Source: Salinisphaera orenii subsp. halophila YIM 95161 (GTDB lineage Bacteria > Pseudomonadota > Gammaproteobacteria > Nevskiales > Salinisphaeraceae). Taken from it: 64,000 nucleotides of DNA. The notes beneath the pieces were generated by a model. It did not search any database. It saw nothing but the letters and a program-made list of their open reading frames with translations, and was not told the origin of the DNA. The translations under genes and the position numbers were made by a program. Below, piece after piece: positions 1-7,956 of this stretch (the first letter of the stretch is position 1; the number at the start of each line of letters is the position of its first letter). The stretch lies in the NCBI RefSeq assembly GCF_003732545.1, contig NZ_AYKF01000013.1, positions 22,527 to 86,526 of the forward strand, written 5' to 3'.

Positions 1-157
1 TCGCCGCGTCGATGCGCATGCCTTCGACGCTGTCGGACGCGGGCTGGCCGGCGCAGCCGGCGAGTGTCAGCGCGGCGGCCAGCACGAAGGCTCGAATGGC
101 GCGTGGCGACCGGACGATCCGCGCCGGAGCCCCTGGATTGACTTGGAATAACGGCAT
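1..157 (-). CDS. lolB: LolB-like outer-membrane lipoprotein, N-terminal part only (runs off the window)
   Basis: Only the first 52 codons lie in the window, reading leftwards from the ATG at 157-155. The peptide is a lipoprotein signal: arginines near residues 14-22, a hydrophobic stretch, then a lipobox LAGC with the acylated cysteine at residue 35. LolB receives lipoproteins from LolA and inserts them in the outer membrane. The name rests mainly on position, because lolB is typically divergent from hemA in gammaproteobacteria. The lipoprotein call itself is firm. The 77-base gap to hemA must hold both promoters. Confidence 0.62.
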   Translation of the reverse strand, partial: MPLFQVNPGAPARIVRSPRAIRAFVLAAALTLAGCAGQPASDSVEGMRIDAA

Positions 158-222
158 GATCCGATGATACCGCGCGCACGGACAACGCTGCCATGCAACC
201 GCGGATCGTGGACCGCTCGCGG

Positions 223-228
223 TAGAAT
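223..228 (+). promoter_or_regulatory. -10-like hexamer TAGAAT immediately before hemA
   Basis: TAGAAT ends only 6 bases before the hemA ATG at 235. If used as a -10 box, transcription would start at or next to the start codon and give a leaderless or nearly leaderless mRNA. No clear -35 box is visible at 16-18 bases upstream. Similar TAGAAT/TAGACT hexamers precede proS, dcd and minC here. Confidence 0.35.
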
Positions 229-234
229 GCGCCC

Positions 235-1521
235 ATGACGCTGCTGACCGTCGGCCTGAACCACAATACCGCGCCCCTTGCCGTGCGCGAGACCGCCGCC
301 TTTCCGCCCGAGCAGTTCGACGACGCGCTCGGCGACCTGCTGCGTCTGCCCCACGTCGAGGAAGGCGCGATCCTGTCGACCTGCAACCGCACCGAGCTCT
401 ACGCGGTCACGGATGCGCCCGGCGACGGCACCCTGCGCGACTGGCTCTGTCGTCAGCGCGGGCTGAGCGCTCACGACATGAGCGGGCATTTCTACGTCTA
501 CCGCGACCGCGACACCATTCGCCATACGCTGCGGGTCGCCTCCGGCCTGGATTCCATGATTCTGGGCGAGCCGCAGATCCTCGGCCAGATGAAGGACGCC
601 TACCGCAGCGCCCGGGCGGCGCGCGGCACCGGCCCGCTGCTCACGCGGCTGTTCGAGCACAGCTTCGCCGTCGCCAAGCAGATCCGCAGCCAGACCGACA
701 TCGGCGCCAACCCCGTGTCGGTGGCCTACGCCGGTGTCAGCCTGGCGCGTCAGATCTTCGCCGACCTGTCCGAGACCTGTGCCATGCTCATCGGCGCCGG
801 CGACACCATCGACCTGACCGCGCGCTATCTCGCCGAGATCGGCGTCTCGCGCATGGTCTTCGCCAACCGCAGCGTCGAGCGCGCTCAGGCGCTGGCGACG
901 CGCTACCACGGCTACGCCATCGCGCTGGCCGACGTACCCGCGCATCTGGCCGAAGCCGACATGGTGATCGCCTCGACCGCCGCCCCCGGCTACATCGTGC
1001 ACTTCTCGCAGCTCAAGGCCGCGGTCAAGCGCCGGCGGCGCAAGCCGATGTTCGTGCTCGACCTGGCCGTGCCACGCGACATCGATCCGGCCGCGGGCGA
1101 GCTCGAGGACATCTACCTGTATTCGGTGGATGACCTGCAGGGCGTGATCGACGACAATCTGCGTTCGCGCGAGCAGGCGGCCTCGCTCGCCGACGGCATG
1201 CTCGACGCCCGCATCGAGGAATACATCGACTGGCTGGATTCCCGCCGGGCCACCGATACCATCAAGGCGCTGCGCCGTCAGGCCGAGGCCGAGCGCGACG
1301 AAGTGCTCGACAAGGCTCGCCGCCGCCTCGCCCGCGGCGACGATACCGACGCGGTGCTCGCCTTCGTCGGCCGTACACTGACCAACAAGCTCATGCATCC
1401 GCCCAGCGCGACCCTGCGGCATGCCCGCGGCGCCCACCAGCAGGAACTGCTGACCGGCGCTCGCGAACTGTTCCAGCTCGAAGAGCCCGAGCACGACAAG
1501 GACGACGACGACATCACATGA
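235..1521 (+). CDS. hemA: Glutamyl-tRNA reductase
   Basis: Reduces glutamyl-tRNA to glutamate-1-semialdehyde with NADPH, the first step of the C5 route to haem. The 428-aa length is normal. The N-terminal catalytic domain carries STCNRTE with the nucleophile cysteine at residue 50, its canonical place. The NADP-binding domain follows, with GAGDT near residue 183 where many homologues have GAGET, then the dimerisation helix. The end overlaps the prfA start by four bases (ATGA), so hemA-prfA-prmC is a translationally coupled operon. Confidence 0.97.
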   Translation: MTLLTVGLNHNTAPLAVRETAAFPPEQFDDALGDLLRLPHVEEGAILSTCNRTELYAVTDAPGDGTLRDWLCRQRGLSAHDMSGHFYVYRDRDTIRHTLRVASGLDSMILGEPQILGQMKDAYRSARAARGTGPLLTRLFEHSFAVAKQIRSQTDIGANPVSVAYAGVSLARQIFADLSETCAMLIGAGDTIDLTARYLAEIGVSRMVFANRSVERAQALATRYHGYAIALADVPAHLAEADMVIASTAAPGYIVHFSQLKAAVKRRRRKPMFVLDLAVPRDIDPAAGELEDIYLYSVDDLQGVIDDNLRSREQAASLADGMLDARIEEYIDWLDSRRATDTIKALRRQAEAERDEVLDKARRRLARGDDTDAVLAFVGRTLTNKLMHPPSATLRHARGAHQQELLTGARELFQLEEPEHDKDDDDIT

Positions 1522-2603
1522 AGGATTCGCTCCGCCGCAAGCTCGAGGAACTGGTCGAACGCCACGAGGATCTGGCGCATTCGCTGTCCGATCCCGAGGT
1601 CATCAACGATCAGGCCAAGTTCCGGCGCATGTCGCAGGAATACGCCCAGCTCGAGGCGCTGACCGAGGACTATCGCGCCTGGCGCGCGCTGGTCGACGAG
1701 ATCGCCGATCTGGAGGGCATGGTCGAGGCCGACGAGACCGAACTGCGCGAGATGGCCGAATCCGAACTGGCCGAAGCGCGGCCGCGGCTGGACTCGCTCG
1801 AAGCCGCCCTGCGCAAGCACCTGATCCCCCGCGACCCGAACGACAGCGCCAATCTCTATCTCGAGATCCGCGCCGGTACCGGCGGCGACGAGGCTGCGCT
1901 GTTCGCCGGCGATCTGTTTCGCATGTACAGCAGCTACGCCGAGAAACACGGCTGGCGCATCGAGATCCTGTCGGCAAGCGAGGGCGAGCACGGCGGCTAC
2001 AAGGAAGTCATATCGCGGGTGATCGGCGACGGCGCGTTCTCGCATCTGAAGTTCGAATCCGGCGCCCACCGCGTGCAGCGGGTCCCGGCGACCGAGTCCC
2101 AGGGCCGCATCCACACCTCCGCCTGCACGGTCGCGGTCCTGCCGGAGCCGGACGAAGTCGAGGCCATCCAGATCGACGCCAACGATCTGCGCGTGGACAC
2201 GTTTCGCGCGGCGGGCGCCGGCGGCCAGCACGTCAACAAGACCGACTCGGCCATCCGCATCACCCATCTGCCCACCGGGGTGGTGGTCGAATGCCAGCAG
2301 GAGCGCTCACAGCACAAGAACCGGGCCCGCGCCCTAAGCCTGCTGCAGACCAAGCTGATGACCGCCGAGCAGGACAAGCAGGACCGCGAACAGGCGGATG
2401 CGCGCAAGCGGCTGGTCGGCAGTGGCGACCGCTCGGAACGCATCCGCACCTACAATTTTCCGCAGGGGCGGGTGACCGATCACCGCATCAACCTCACCCT
2501 CTACAAGCTCGACGACGTCATGTCCGGCAACCTCGAGGAAGTCATCGAGACCCTGACCAGCGAACATCAGGCGGACCAGCTCGCCGAGCTGGGCGCGGCG
2601 TGA
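1518..2603 (+). CDS. prfA: Peptide chain release factor 1
   Basis: Recognises UAA and UAG stop codons in the ribosomal A site and triggers peptide release. The 361-aa protein has the GGQ motif at residues 235-237, and PATE at the position of the RF1 stop-codon recognition motif (PxT), which distinguishes it from RF2. It overlaps hemA by four bases. Its TGA stop shares a base with the ATG of prmC, whose product methylates the GGQ glutamine, so substrate and modifier are encoded side by side. Confidence 0.97.
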   Translation: MKDSLRRKLEELVERHEDLAHSLSDPEVINDQAKFRRMSQEYAQLEALTEDYRAWRALVDEIADLEGMVEADETELREMAESELAEARPRLDSLEAALRKHLIPRDPNDSANLYLEIRAGTGGDEAALFAGDLFRMYSSYAEKHGWRIEILSASEGEHGGYKEVISRVIGDGAFSHLKFESGAHRVQRVPATESQGRIHTSACTVAVLPEPDEVEAIQIDANDLRVDTFRAAGAGGQHVNKTDSAIRITHLPTGVVVECQQERSQHKNRARALSLLQTKLMTAEQDKQDREQADARKRLVGSGDRSERIRTYNFPQGRVTDHRINLTLYKLDDVMSGNLEEVIETLTSEHQADQLAELGAA

Positions 2604-3475
2604 TGACCGCCACGAGCGCCCCGTGCACGCTGGCGGCGGCGCTGCGCGAGGCTCGCCGCCGGCTGGCCTCGGTCAGCGACACGCCGGATCTGGACGCGCG
2701 CTGGCTGGCCGAGCACGCGCTGGATGTCGGTGCGGCCTATCTGCTGGCCCACGCGGACACGCCGCTCCCGGCGACGGCGTCCGCGCGCTACGAATCACTG
2801 GTCGAACGGCGCGCGGCCGGCGAGCCGCTGGCCTACATCATCGGCCGCGCCGGGTTCTGGTCGCTCGATCTGCGTGTGACCCCGGACGTGCTCATTCCGC
2901 GCCCGGATACCGAAACCCTGGTAGAGGCGGCCCTCGCGCGGCTGCCTCCGGACGCGCCGCTGGCCGTGGCGGATCTCGGCACGGGCTCCGGAGCGATCGC
3001 CCTGGCCCTGGCCCGGGAGCGCCCGGCCTGGCACATAGTGGCCACCGAAGCCAGCGAGGCCGCGTTGGCCGTGGCCCGCGACAACGCCCGGGCCCTCGAT
3101 CTGGATCGGGTCGAATGCGTGGCCGGCCCCTGGCTCGAAGCCGTCGCCGGGCGCCGCTTCGACGCCATCGTCGCCAACCCGCCCTACGTGGCGCCCGACG
3201 ATCCGCATCTGCACGACCTGGCCCACGAGCCGCACGCGGCACTCGTGGCCGCCGACGACGGCCTGGCCGACCTAGCGGCGATCGCCGCGGCCGCACCCGC
3301 CCATCTGCGCGGCCCCGGCTGGCTGCTGCTGGAGCACGGCGCCGACCAGGGCTCCGCCGTGCGCGACCTGCTGGCGGCCGCGGGCTTCGAGGCCGAGACG
3401 ATCAGCGATCTGGGTCGGCGCGCACGCGTGACCTGCGGCCATCTCGCCGGCGACGCCATCTGTCGCTCGGCCTGA
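2603..3475 (+). CDS. prmC: Release factor glutamine methyltransferase
   Basis: Transfers a methyl group from SAM to the GGQ glutamine of release factors. The 290-aa protein starts at the ATG overlapping the prfA stop (TGATG); the longer open frame upstream lies inside prfA and is ignored. It has an N-terminal helical domain, a SAM-binding glycine loop DLGTGSGAIALA, and the catalytic NPPY motif at residues 192-195, diagnostic for N5-glutamine methyltransferases. Third gene of the operon. No clear hairpin terminator follows. Confidence 0.95.
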   Translation: MTATSAPCTLAAALREARRRLASVSDTPDLDARWLAEHALDVGAAYLLAHADTPLPATASARYESLVERRAAGEPLAYIIGRAGFWSLDLRVTPDVLIPRPDTETLVEAALARLPPDAPLAVADLGTGSGAIALALARERPAWHIVATEASEAALAVARDNARALDLDRVECVAGPWLEAVAGRRFDAIVANPPYVAPDDPHLHDLAHEPHAALVAADDGLADLAAIAAAAPAHLRGPGWLLLEHGADQGSAVRDLLAAAGFEAETISDLGRRARVTCGHLAGDAICRSA

Positions 3476-3584
3476 CACCGCCGGGACGCAACCCGACCCG
3501 TCAATCGCCTGATCCGGCGCGGCTTCGACCGCAGCCGACACAGCGCGAACGCGGTCCGGCGGCCAACGGCGTCGGAGAACCTGC

Positions 3585-3598
3585 CAGTCGCCCGACTG
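3585..3598. repeat. Inverted repeat upstream of the sigma-54 site (candidate enhancer)
   Basis: CAGTCG-CC-CGACTG is an inverted repeat with 6-base arms, about 50 bases upstream of the GG-N10-GC element. Its position fits an activator site for a sigma-54 promoter. It differs in sequence from the repeats upstream of the other two PEP-CTERM genes, so this is weak evidence. Confidence 0.25.
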
Positions 3599-3647
3599 CG
3601 ACCGCTGCGCCCCTCGCAAGGCATTGATCCATTGGTTTTCCCGGTGA

Positions 3648-3663
3648 GGGCACATTTCTGGCC
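3648..3663 (+). promoter_or_regulatory. Sigma-54 (RpoN) type promoter of the broken PEP-CTERM gene
   Basis: GGGCACATTTCTGGCC contains GG at 3649-3650 and GC at 3661-3662, exactly ten bases apart, and matches the -24/-12 sigma-54 pattern at most conserved positions. The predicted start near 3673 leaves a leader of about 37 bases before the ATG at 3710. A 7-base inverted repeat (3643-3649 with 3677-3683) flanks the element. The match is weaker than the one at 11882 but gains weight from the same arrangement at the two other PEP-CTERM genes. Confidence 0.55.
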
Positions 3664-3709
3664 TTAACAAGCCCGGCCTCACCAGAAGAAAGGATCAGGA
3701 GTATCCACC

Positions 3710-4354
3710 ATGAAACAGGTCAGCACGATGGTGTTCGCAGCGGCGATGGTCGCCGCCGGTTCCGCGAGCGCCGCCACGAACACCTACGACAGCACCCCGA
3801 CGCCAACGGCGTGCCCATGTCCAGCGTTGCCGGCGTGACCGCCGTCGACTTCAACAGCGGCTGCGGTTATGCCGCCTGCAGCGGCAACTATGCGCTGGTG
3901 ACCGGCAGCTCCGGCCAGTAGGCGCCCCGCCCCGGGCCAGCGACCCCGACACCACGGAGTATCCGACCGTGCCGGAGAATCTCAGCCAACAGCCGATCTC
4001 CGCGGAGTTCTCGCTCGGCACCTCCGCCAATTACTTCGGCCTGCTCTGGGACTCGATCGACGACGACAACACGCTCGAGTTCCTGCTCGACGGCACCGTC
4101 GTGGACAGCTATGCCGGTCTCGACATCACCAATCCGGCCGACGGCAACCAGAACTCGCCGGGGACCACACCCACGTGAACTTCTTCGGGGTGCCCGAGTT
4201 CAACGGCATCCGCATGACCCGCTCGCCGTACGCGTTCGAGAGCGGCAATCGCGCCTTCGGCAAGACCAGCGTGCCCGAGCCGGGCGCACTGGCGCTGTTC
4301 GGCGCGGGTCTGGTGGGCGCCGCCTGGGCGCGGCGTCGCACCCACGGCGGCTGA
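3710..4354 (+). pseudogene. PEP-CTERM sorting-domain protein gene, broken by three frame changes
   Basis: The gene starts at ATG 3710 behind a CAGGAG ribosome site, with a signal peptide ending in ASA. The frame then moves by -1 three times: near 3795-3799 at a run of four C, near the TAG at 3919-3921, and near 4159-4163 at a run of four G. Read across these points, the product has a TAVDF segment, a SLGTSANYFGLLWDSI segment of the kind found in secreted PEP-CTERM proteins, and a C-terminal VPEPGALALFGAGLVG helix followed by an RRR cluster, ending at TGA 4352-4354. Each change equals one missing base. Two sit at G/C runs, so sequencing undercalls are possible as well as real decay. The intact protein would be about 214 aa, secreted and processed by exosortase. 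Confidence 0.8.
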
Positions 4355-4373
4355 TCGAAGAAGCGATCCCAAG

Positions 4374-4395
4374 AGAGCCGCGCGCGGGCGGCTCT
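4374..4395 (+). terminator. Hairpin after the broken PEP-CTERM gene
   Basis: AGAGCCGC and GCGGCTCT form a perfect 8-base stem with a 6-base loop, about 20 bases past the stop codon. The tail GTCTAT is not a real T run, so termination may be weak. Confidence 0.45.
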
Positions 4396-4486
4396 GTCTA
4401 TCTGCGAGCCCTCATCGGGCCGGTACCGCCCGCGACCGAACGCGGTCGACGCGGCCCGATGGAGGCGCTCGGCTCGGAGACTGGCG

Positions 4487-5497
4487 TCAGAGCCGCTCGA
4501 TGACCGCGTCGGTGAAGCTCGACGTGGTGCCGTCGCCGCCCAGGTCCGGCGTGACCCGGTCGTGATCGGCGACCGCCGCGCGCACCGCCCGGCGGATGCG
4601 CTCGGCGTCCTCGCGCCGGCCGATGTGCTCCAGCAGCAGCGCCGAGGCCAGAACCACCGACGTGGGGTTGGCGATGCCCTTGCCGGCGATGTCCGGCGCG
4701 CTGCCGTGCACGGCCTCGAACATCGCGCAGTTCTCGCCGATGTTGGCGCCGGGCGCGAGCCCCAGCCCGCCGATCAGGCCGGCGCAGAGGTCGGAGATGA
4801 TGTCGCCGAACAGGTTCGTGGTGACGATCACGTCGAACTGCTCGGGATACATCACCAGCTTCATGGCACAGGCGTCGACGATGATCTCGTCGTGCTCGAG
4901 ATCATCGTACTCCTGCGCGATCTCGCGGCCGACATCGAGAAACAGCCCGGAGGTGGATTTCATGATGTTGGCCTTGTGCGCCAGGGTGACCTTGCGACGA
5001 CCGCGCGAGCGCGCCATTTCGAAGGCGAAGCGGATGATGCGCTCGCACTGTTCGCGCGTGATCACCGACAGGGCCTCGGCCCGGGTGCCGTCCTCGGAGA
5101 CCGTCTGGCCCTCCCCGGAGTACATGCCGCCCTTGTTCTCGCGGACGGTGATGATGTCCAGACCCTCGTAGCGCGACCGGGTCCCGGGCATGGACAGCGT
5201 CGGCCGCACGTTGGCGTACAGATCGAACTTCTTGCGCATGGCCACGTTGACCGAGCGATAGCCCTTGCCGGACGGCGTGGTGACCGGCCCCTTCAGAACC
5301 AGCCCGGTGCGTTCGATCGATGCGATCGCCGCCTCCGGCATGACGTCGGACGCGCCCGCGTCGAGGGCCGCCTGCCCCACCTGGACCTCTTCATAATCCA
5401 GCCCGGGATCCAGCGCCTCGAGAATACGTAGGGCCGAATCAACGATATCGGGGCCGATACCGTCGCCCTTGATGACCGTAACCGGTGTAGTGCTCAT
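4487..5497 (-). CDS. Isocitrate dehydrogenase, NAD-dependent type (Icd/LeuB superfamily)
   Basis: Oxidative decarboxylase of the TCA cycle. The 336-aa protein starts at MSTTPVTVIKGDGIGPD. It carries the substrate segment SVNVAMRKKFDLYANVRP; the S-x-N before the arginine is typical of isocitrate rather than isopropylmalate enzymes. The metal-binding region with TNLFGDIISD and the nucleotide-binding HGSAPDIAGKGIANP segment follow. The frame stays open upstream to 5758, but that extension is low-complexity with no family match. No leu genes are nearby, which also argues against leuB. Cofactor preference is inferred from length and family, not shown. Confidence 0.85.
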   Translation of the reverse strand: MSTTPVTVIKGDGIGPDIVDSALRILEALDPGLDYEEVQVGQAALDAGASDVMPEAAIASIERTGLVLKGPVTTPSGKGYRSVNVAMRKKFDLYANVRPTLSMPGTRSRYEGLDIITVRENKGGMYSGEGQTVSEDGTRAEALSVITREQCERIIRFAFEMARSRGRRKVTLAHKANIMKSTSGLFLDVGREIAQEYDDLEHDEIIVDACAMKLVMYPEQFDVIVTTNLFGDIISDLCAGLIGGLGLAPGANIGENCAMFEAVHGSAPDIAGKGIANPTSVVLASALLLEHIGRREDAERIRRAVRAAVADHDRVTPDLGGDGTTSSFTDAVIERL

Positions 5498-5842
5498 GTC
5501 GATTCCCGTTAACGAATGTTGGGGCACCGGGGGCGAAACGGGCCTTGATGGTCGCGCCTCACCGGCTTGAATATGTGGCATGCTAGCACTGGCTGCGACA
5601 GCGGTTCGCGGCATCCGGCGCCCGCGCCGAGAACCCTGGCCGACGCTCTGCGCATGCGAGCACGCACCGCGTGGCGCGAGGCTTTTGTGTCCGCCCGGTG
5701 CCCCGGGTACCGGGGCCGTCGTGCGGGTTGCGCCGGAAAAATTCGGTTTTCGGTCCACTCGGCGGCGTCATCGCATGAATCTGCGCCGGCCGGACGCCGG
5801 GTCGGCCACGGCATTCCGCTACATCGACAGACGAATCACGCC
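5498..5842. other. Intergenic region between divergent genes
   Basis: This 345-base gap separates the divergent isocitrate dehydrogenase and L,D-transpeptidase genes. Reading frames continue into it from both sides, but their translations are arginine/alanine-rich with no recognisable domain. I see no convincing promoter pair, hairpin or RNA gene. Confidence 0.5.
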
Positions 5843-6370
5843 ATGCACTCGATCCCTTTCGCCTGCCGTATTTTCGTCATCGCGCTGCTGTCGTTGATGG
5901 CGGTCTGTAGCGCCAATGCCAGCGACGGGGTCGCCGACAGCGACATCGAACCGGAGGCCGCGGTGGATCTCGTCGTGGTGATGAAATCCGAACGCGTGCT
6001 CTATCTCTACGACGACGGCCTGATCGTCGGCCAGTATCCGATCGCACTCGGCAAGAACCCCGTCGGCACCAAGCGCGAACGCGGCGACAACCGCACCCCG
6101 GAGGGCGCCTACACGCTGGACTGGCGCAATCCGGACAGTATCTTCCACCGCTCGATCCACATCTCCTATCCCAAGCCCAGCGATGTCCGCGCCTCGAAGG
6201 CTCGAGGCCTGGACCCCGGCGACATGATCATGATCCACGGCCAGCCGGACTACGACGACCGCGATCGCAAGGGCGACTGGACCAACGGCTGCATCGCCGT
6301 GTCCAACGCGGCCATCAACGATATCTGGACGCGCGTGCCCGACGGCACGCGCATCCACATCTATCCCTGA
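5843..6370 (+). CDS. L,D-transpeptidase (YkuD family), secreted
   Basis: Periplasmic enzyme expected to form 3-3 peptidoglycan cross-links or attach proteins to peptidoglycan. The 175-aa protein starts with a clear signal peptide (MHSIPFACRIFVIALL, cleavage near ASA). The YkuD domain spans about residues 40-175, with histidine 132 in MIHGQPDY and catalytic cysteine 150 in TNGCIAVSN. The open frame reaches back to 5567, but that part lacks a signal sequence, so the ATG at 5843 is preferred. It is a minimal single-domain form without a LysM domain. Confidence 0.88.
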   Translation: MHSIPFACRIFVIALLSLMAVCSANASDGVADSDIEPEAAVDLVVVMKSERVLYLYDDGLIVGQYPIALGKNPVGTKRERGDNRTPEGAYTLDWRNPDSIFHRSIHISYPKPSDVRASKARGLDPGDMIMIHGQPDYDDRDRKGDWTNGCIAVSNAAINDIWTRVPDGTRIHIYP

Positions 6371-6396
6371 TCGCGACGCGCTGACGGAACGCCCGA

Positions 6397-7392
6397 ATGA
6401 CTGATCAGGCACCGCGACCGCCCGGCCGCCTGCCGCCCGACAAGCGCGAGCAACTGACCCGTGCGCGACGGCTCGAGTGGCTCACGCTCGCGCTTCGGGT
6501 GACCGTGGTCCTGGCGCTCTACGCGGGGCTCGGGCGTACCCAGGCGCTGGACGCCATCTGGCTCAAGAGTCTGTGGTCGCTGCTGCCCCCCGCGGCCTTT
6601 CTCGCGGCCTGCCGGATCGAGGCCTGGCAGCCGACACCGCGTTTTCCGCACGGCTTCTACCGTGCCGGCAGCATCGCCTTTCTCGCGGCCGCACTCGCGC
6701 TCGCGACCATGGGGCTGTACCTGTGCTGGACCGGCCTTCGCGGGCTGCTCCACAGTCGCCATCCGGGTCTGGCGACGTTTGCGGAGACCGGCTGGCTGAC
6801 CTGGCCCGGTTGGCCCGCGGTGGCCGCCCTGCTCTACAGCATCGCCGTGCCCCTGGTGGCGGGCCGCTCGCGCCAGGCGCTGGCCATACGGCTGCACGAC
6901 AAGGGCCTCTACGCCGACGCGGAGATGGGGCGCATGAGCTGGATGGCCGGCGGCGCGGCCGTCATCGGCGTGCTCTGCGTGGGGCTGGGCCTGGGCCGCG
7001 TCGATTTCGTGGCCACCCTGCTCATCGGCGCCGACATCCTGCGCCACGGCAGCCGGCTGCTGCAGACCGCGGTCTGCGACCTGATCGACGAAGTGCCGCG
7101 CGGGATCGGTTCCGCCCAGGTCGACCCGCTGGGCGGACGCGTACTCGCCTACCTGGAATCGCTGGACTGGATCGATACCGCGCGGGTGCGCCTGCGCGAA
7201 GAGGGCCGCCTGCTCACCGGCGTGGCCTTCGTCGCCCCCAACACCGAACACGACCTGGTGGACCGCCTGGAGCGGGCGCGCGGCGACATTCGTGCAATGG
7301 ACTGGCGGCTGCTGGACATCGCCCTGGTGCCCGTGGCCGACTCGCGCTGCCGTGCCCTGCCGGACAGTCCGGGCCGGCCGAGCTGGATCTGA
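6397..7392 (+). CDS. CDF-like membrane protein with substituted metal-site residues
   Basis: A 331-aa protein with several membrane segments (roughly 28-45, 58-73, 90-118, 138-155, 183-220) and a soluble C-terminal domain. The segment FPHGFYRAGSIAFLAAA matches the third helix region of cation diffusion facilitators, and ADAEMGRMSWMAGGAAV matches the fifth. By eye alignment, the metal-binding H/D-x3-D pairs are replaced by K57/S61 and M177/S181. It may therefore not transport divalent metals, or may do so differently. It starts 27 bases after the transpeptidase gene and may share its transcript. Family call moderate, function unknown. Confidence 0.6.
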   Translation: MTDQAPRPPGRLPPDKREQLTRARRLEWLTLALRVTVVLALYAGLGRTQALDAIWLKSLWSLLPPAAFLAACRIEAWQPTPRFPHGFYRAGSIAFLAAALALATMGLYLCWTGLRGLLHSRHPGLATFAETGWLTWPGWPAVAALLYSIAVPLVAGRSRQALAIRLHDKGLYADAEMGRMSWMAGGAAVIGVLCVGLGLGRVDFVATLLIGADILRHGSRLLQTAVCDLIDEVPRGIGSAQVDPLGGRVLAYLESLDWIDTARVRLREEGRLLTGVAFVAPNTEHDLVDRLERARGDIRAMDWRLLDIALVPVADSRCRALPDSPGRPSWI

Positions 7393-7470
7393 GTCGCGCG
7401 TGCGGACCGGCTGTCGCGAGGCCATGCCCGCGCGCTATCATGCGCGCCGGTTTCGCGGCGACAGTACATC

Positions 7471-7881
7471 TTGACAGCATTGAAGATCAGCCGGCCGCTG
7501 GCCACCCGACTCCTGTTCGAGGCGCAGAAGCAGCCCGATACCGAGGTCTGCGGCTTTCTCAGCGCCCTCGACGGCCACCCCCGGGAGATCTATCCGGTGG
7601 CCAACGTCGCCGACGATCCGGCGCGCCGTTTCGAGATGGACCCGGCCGACCAGATCCGCGCGATGAAGACCATGCGCGAGCGCGGCGAGACCATGCTGGC
7701 GATCTATCACTCGCACCCGAGCGCGCCGCCCGAGCCCTCCGTCCACGATCTCGACGGTCTCGGCTATCCCGACGCGCTGTATCTGATCATCTCGTTGAAC
7801 ATCAAGGGCGTGCTCGAGATGCGTGCCTGGCAGCGCCAGGACGATCGGATGATCGAACACACGCTCACCGTCATGGACTGA
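7471..7881 (+). CDS. JAMM/MPN+ metalloprotease, M67 family
   Basis: Small zinc peptidase of 136 aa. It contains the full JAMM signature: glutamate 25, then H80-x-H82, seven residues, S90, two residues, D93. Bacterial members cut isopeptide or C-terminal bonds next to ubiquitin-like proteins such as CysO, ThiS or MoaD. No such partner or E1-like gene is visible here. Translation begins at a TTG (7471), the only plausible start giving the complete domain. A hairpin with six T follows the stop, so the unit ends before proS. Confidence 0.85.
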   Translation: MTALKISRPLATRLLFEAQKQPDTEVCGFLSALDGHPREIYPVANVADDPARRFEMDPADQIRAMKTMRERGETMLAIYHSHPSAPPEPSVHDLDGLGYPDALYLIISLNIKGVLEMRAWQRQDDRMIEHTLTVMD

Positions 7882-7883
7882 GT

Positions 7884-7908
7884 CCGGCGCCCCCGCCGCC
7901 GGTTTTTT
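7884..7908 (+). terminator. Rho-independent terminator after the JAMM peptidase gene
   Basis: CCGGCG and CGCCGG form a 6-base all-GC stem with a 7-base loop, directly followed by six T (7903-7908). It starts two bases after the stop codon. Confidence 0.65.
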
Positions 7909-7909
7909 G

Positions 7910-7915
7910 TAGAAT
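7910..7915 (+). promoter_or_regulatory. -10-like hexamer TAGAAT upstream of proS
   Basis: TAGAAT lies 41 bases before the proS ATG, right after the preceding terminator, leaving a leader of about 35 bases. No good -35 match was found, because that region is the GC-rich terminator stem. Confidence 0.4.
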
Positions 7916-7956
7916 CGCGGCTGACTCGTCCGTTCTCCCCGAAAAAGACACCGAAC

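Noticed and set aside
67..1494. 475-codon leftward frame opposite hemA
   Set aside because: It is a mirror of the hemA codons in GC-rich DNA, has no domain, and hemA is certain. Many similar long antisense frames (for example 39167-40810 and 59887-62577) were dropped for the same reason.
4487..5497. 3-isopropylmalate dehydrogenase (leuB)
   Set aside because: The S-x-N-x-A-x-R substrate segment is that of isocitrate dehydrogenases, and no leuC/leuD/leuA genes are nearby.
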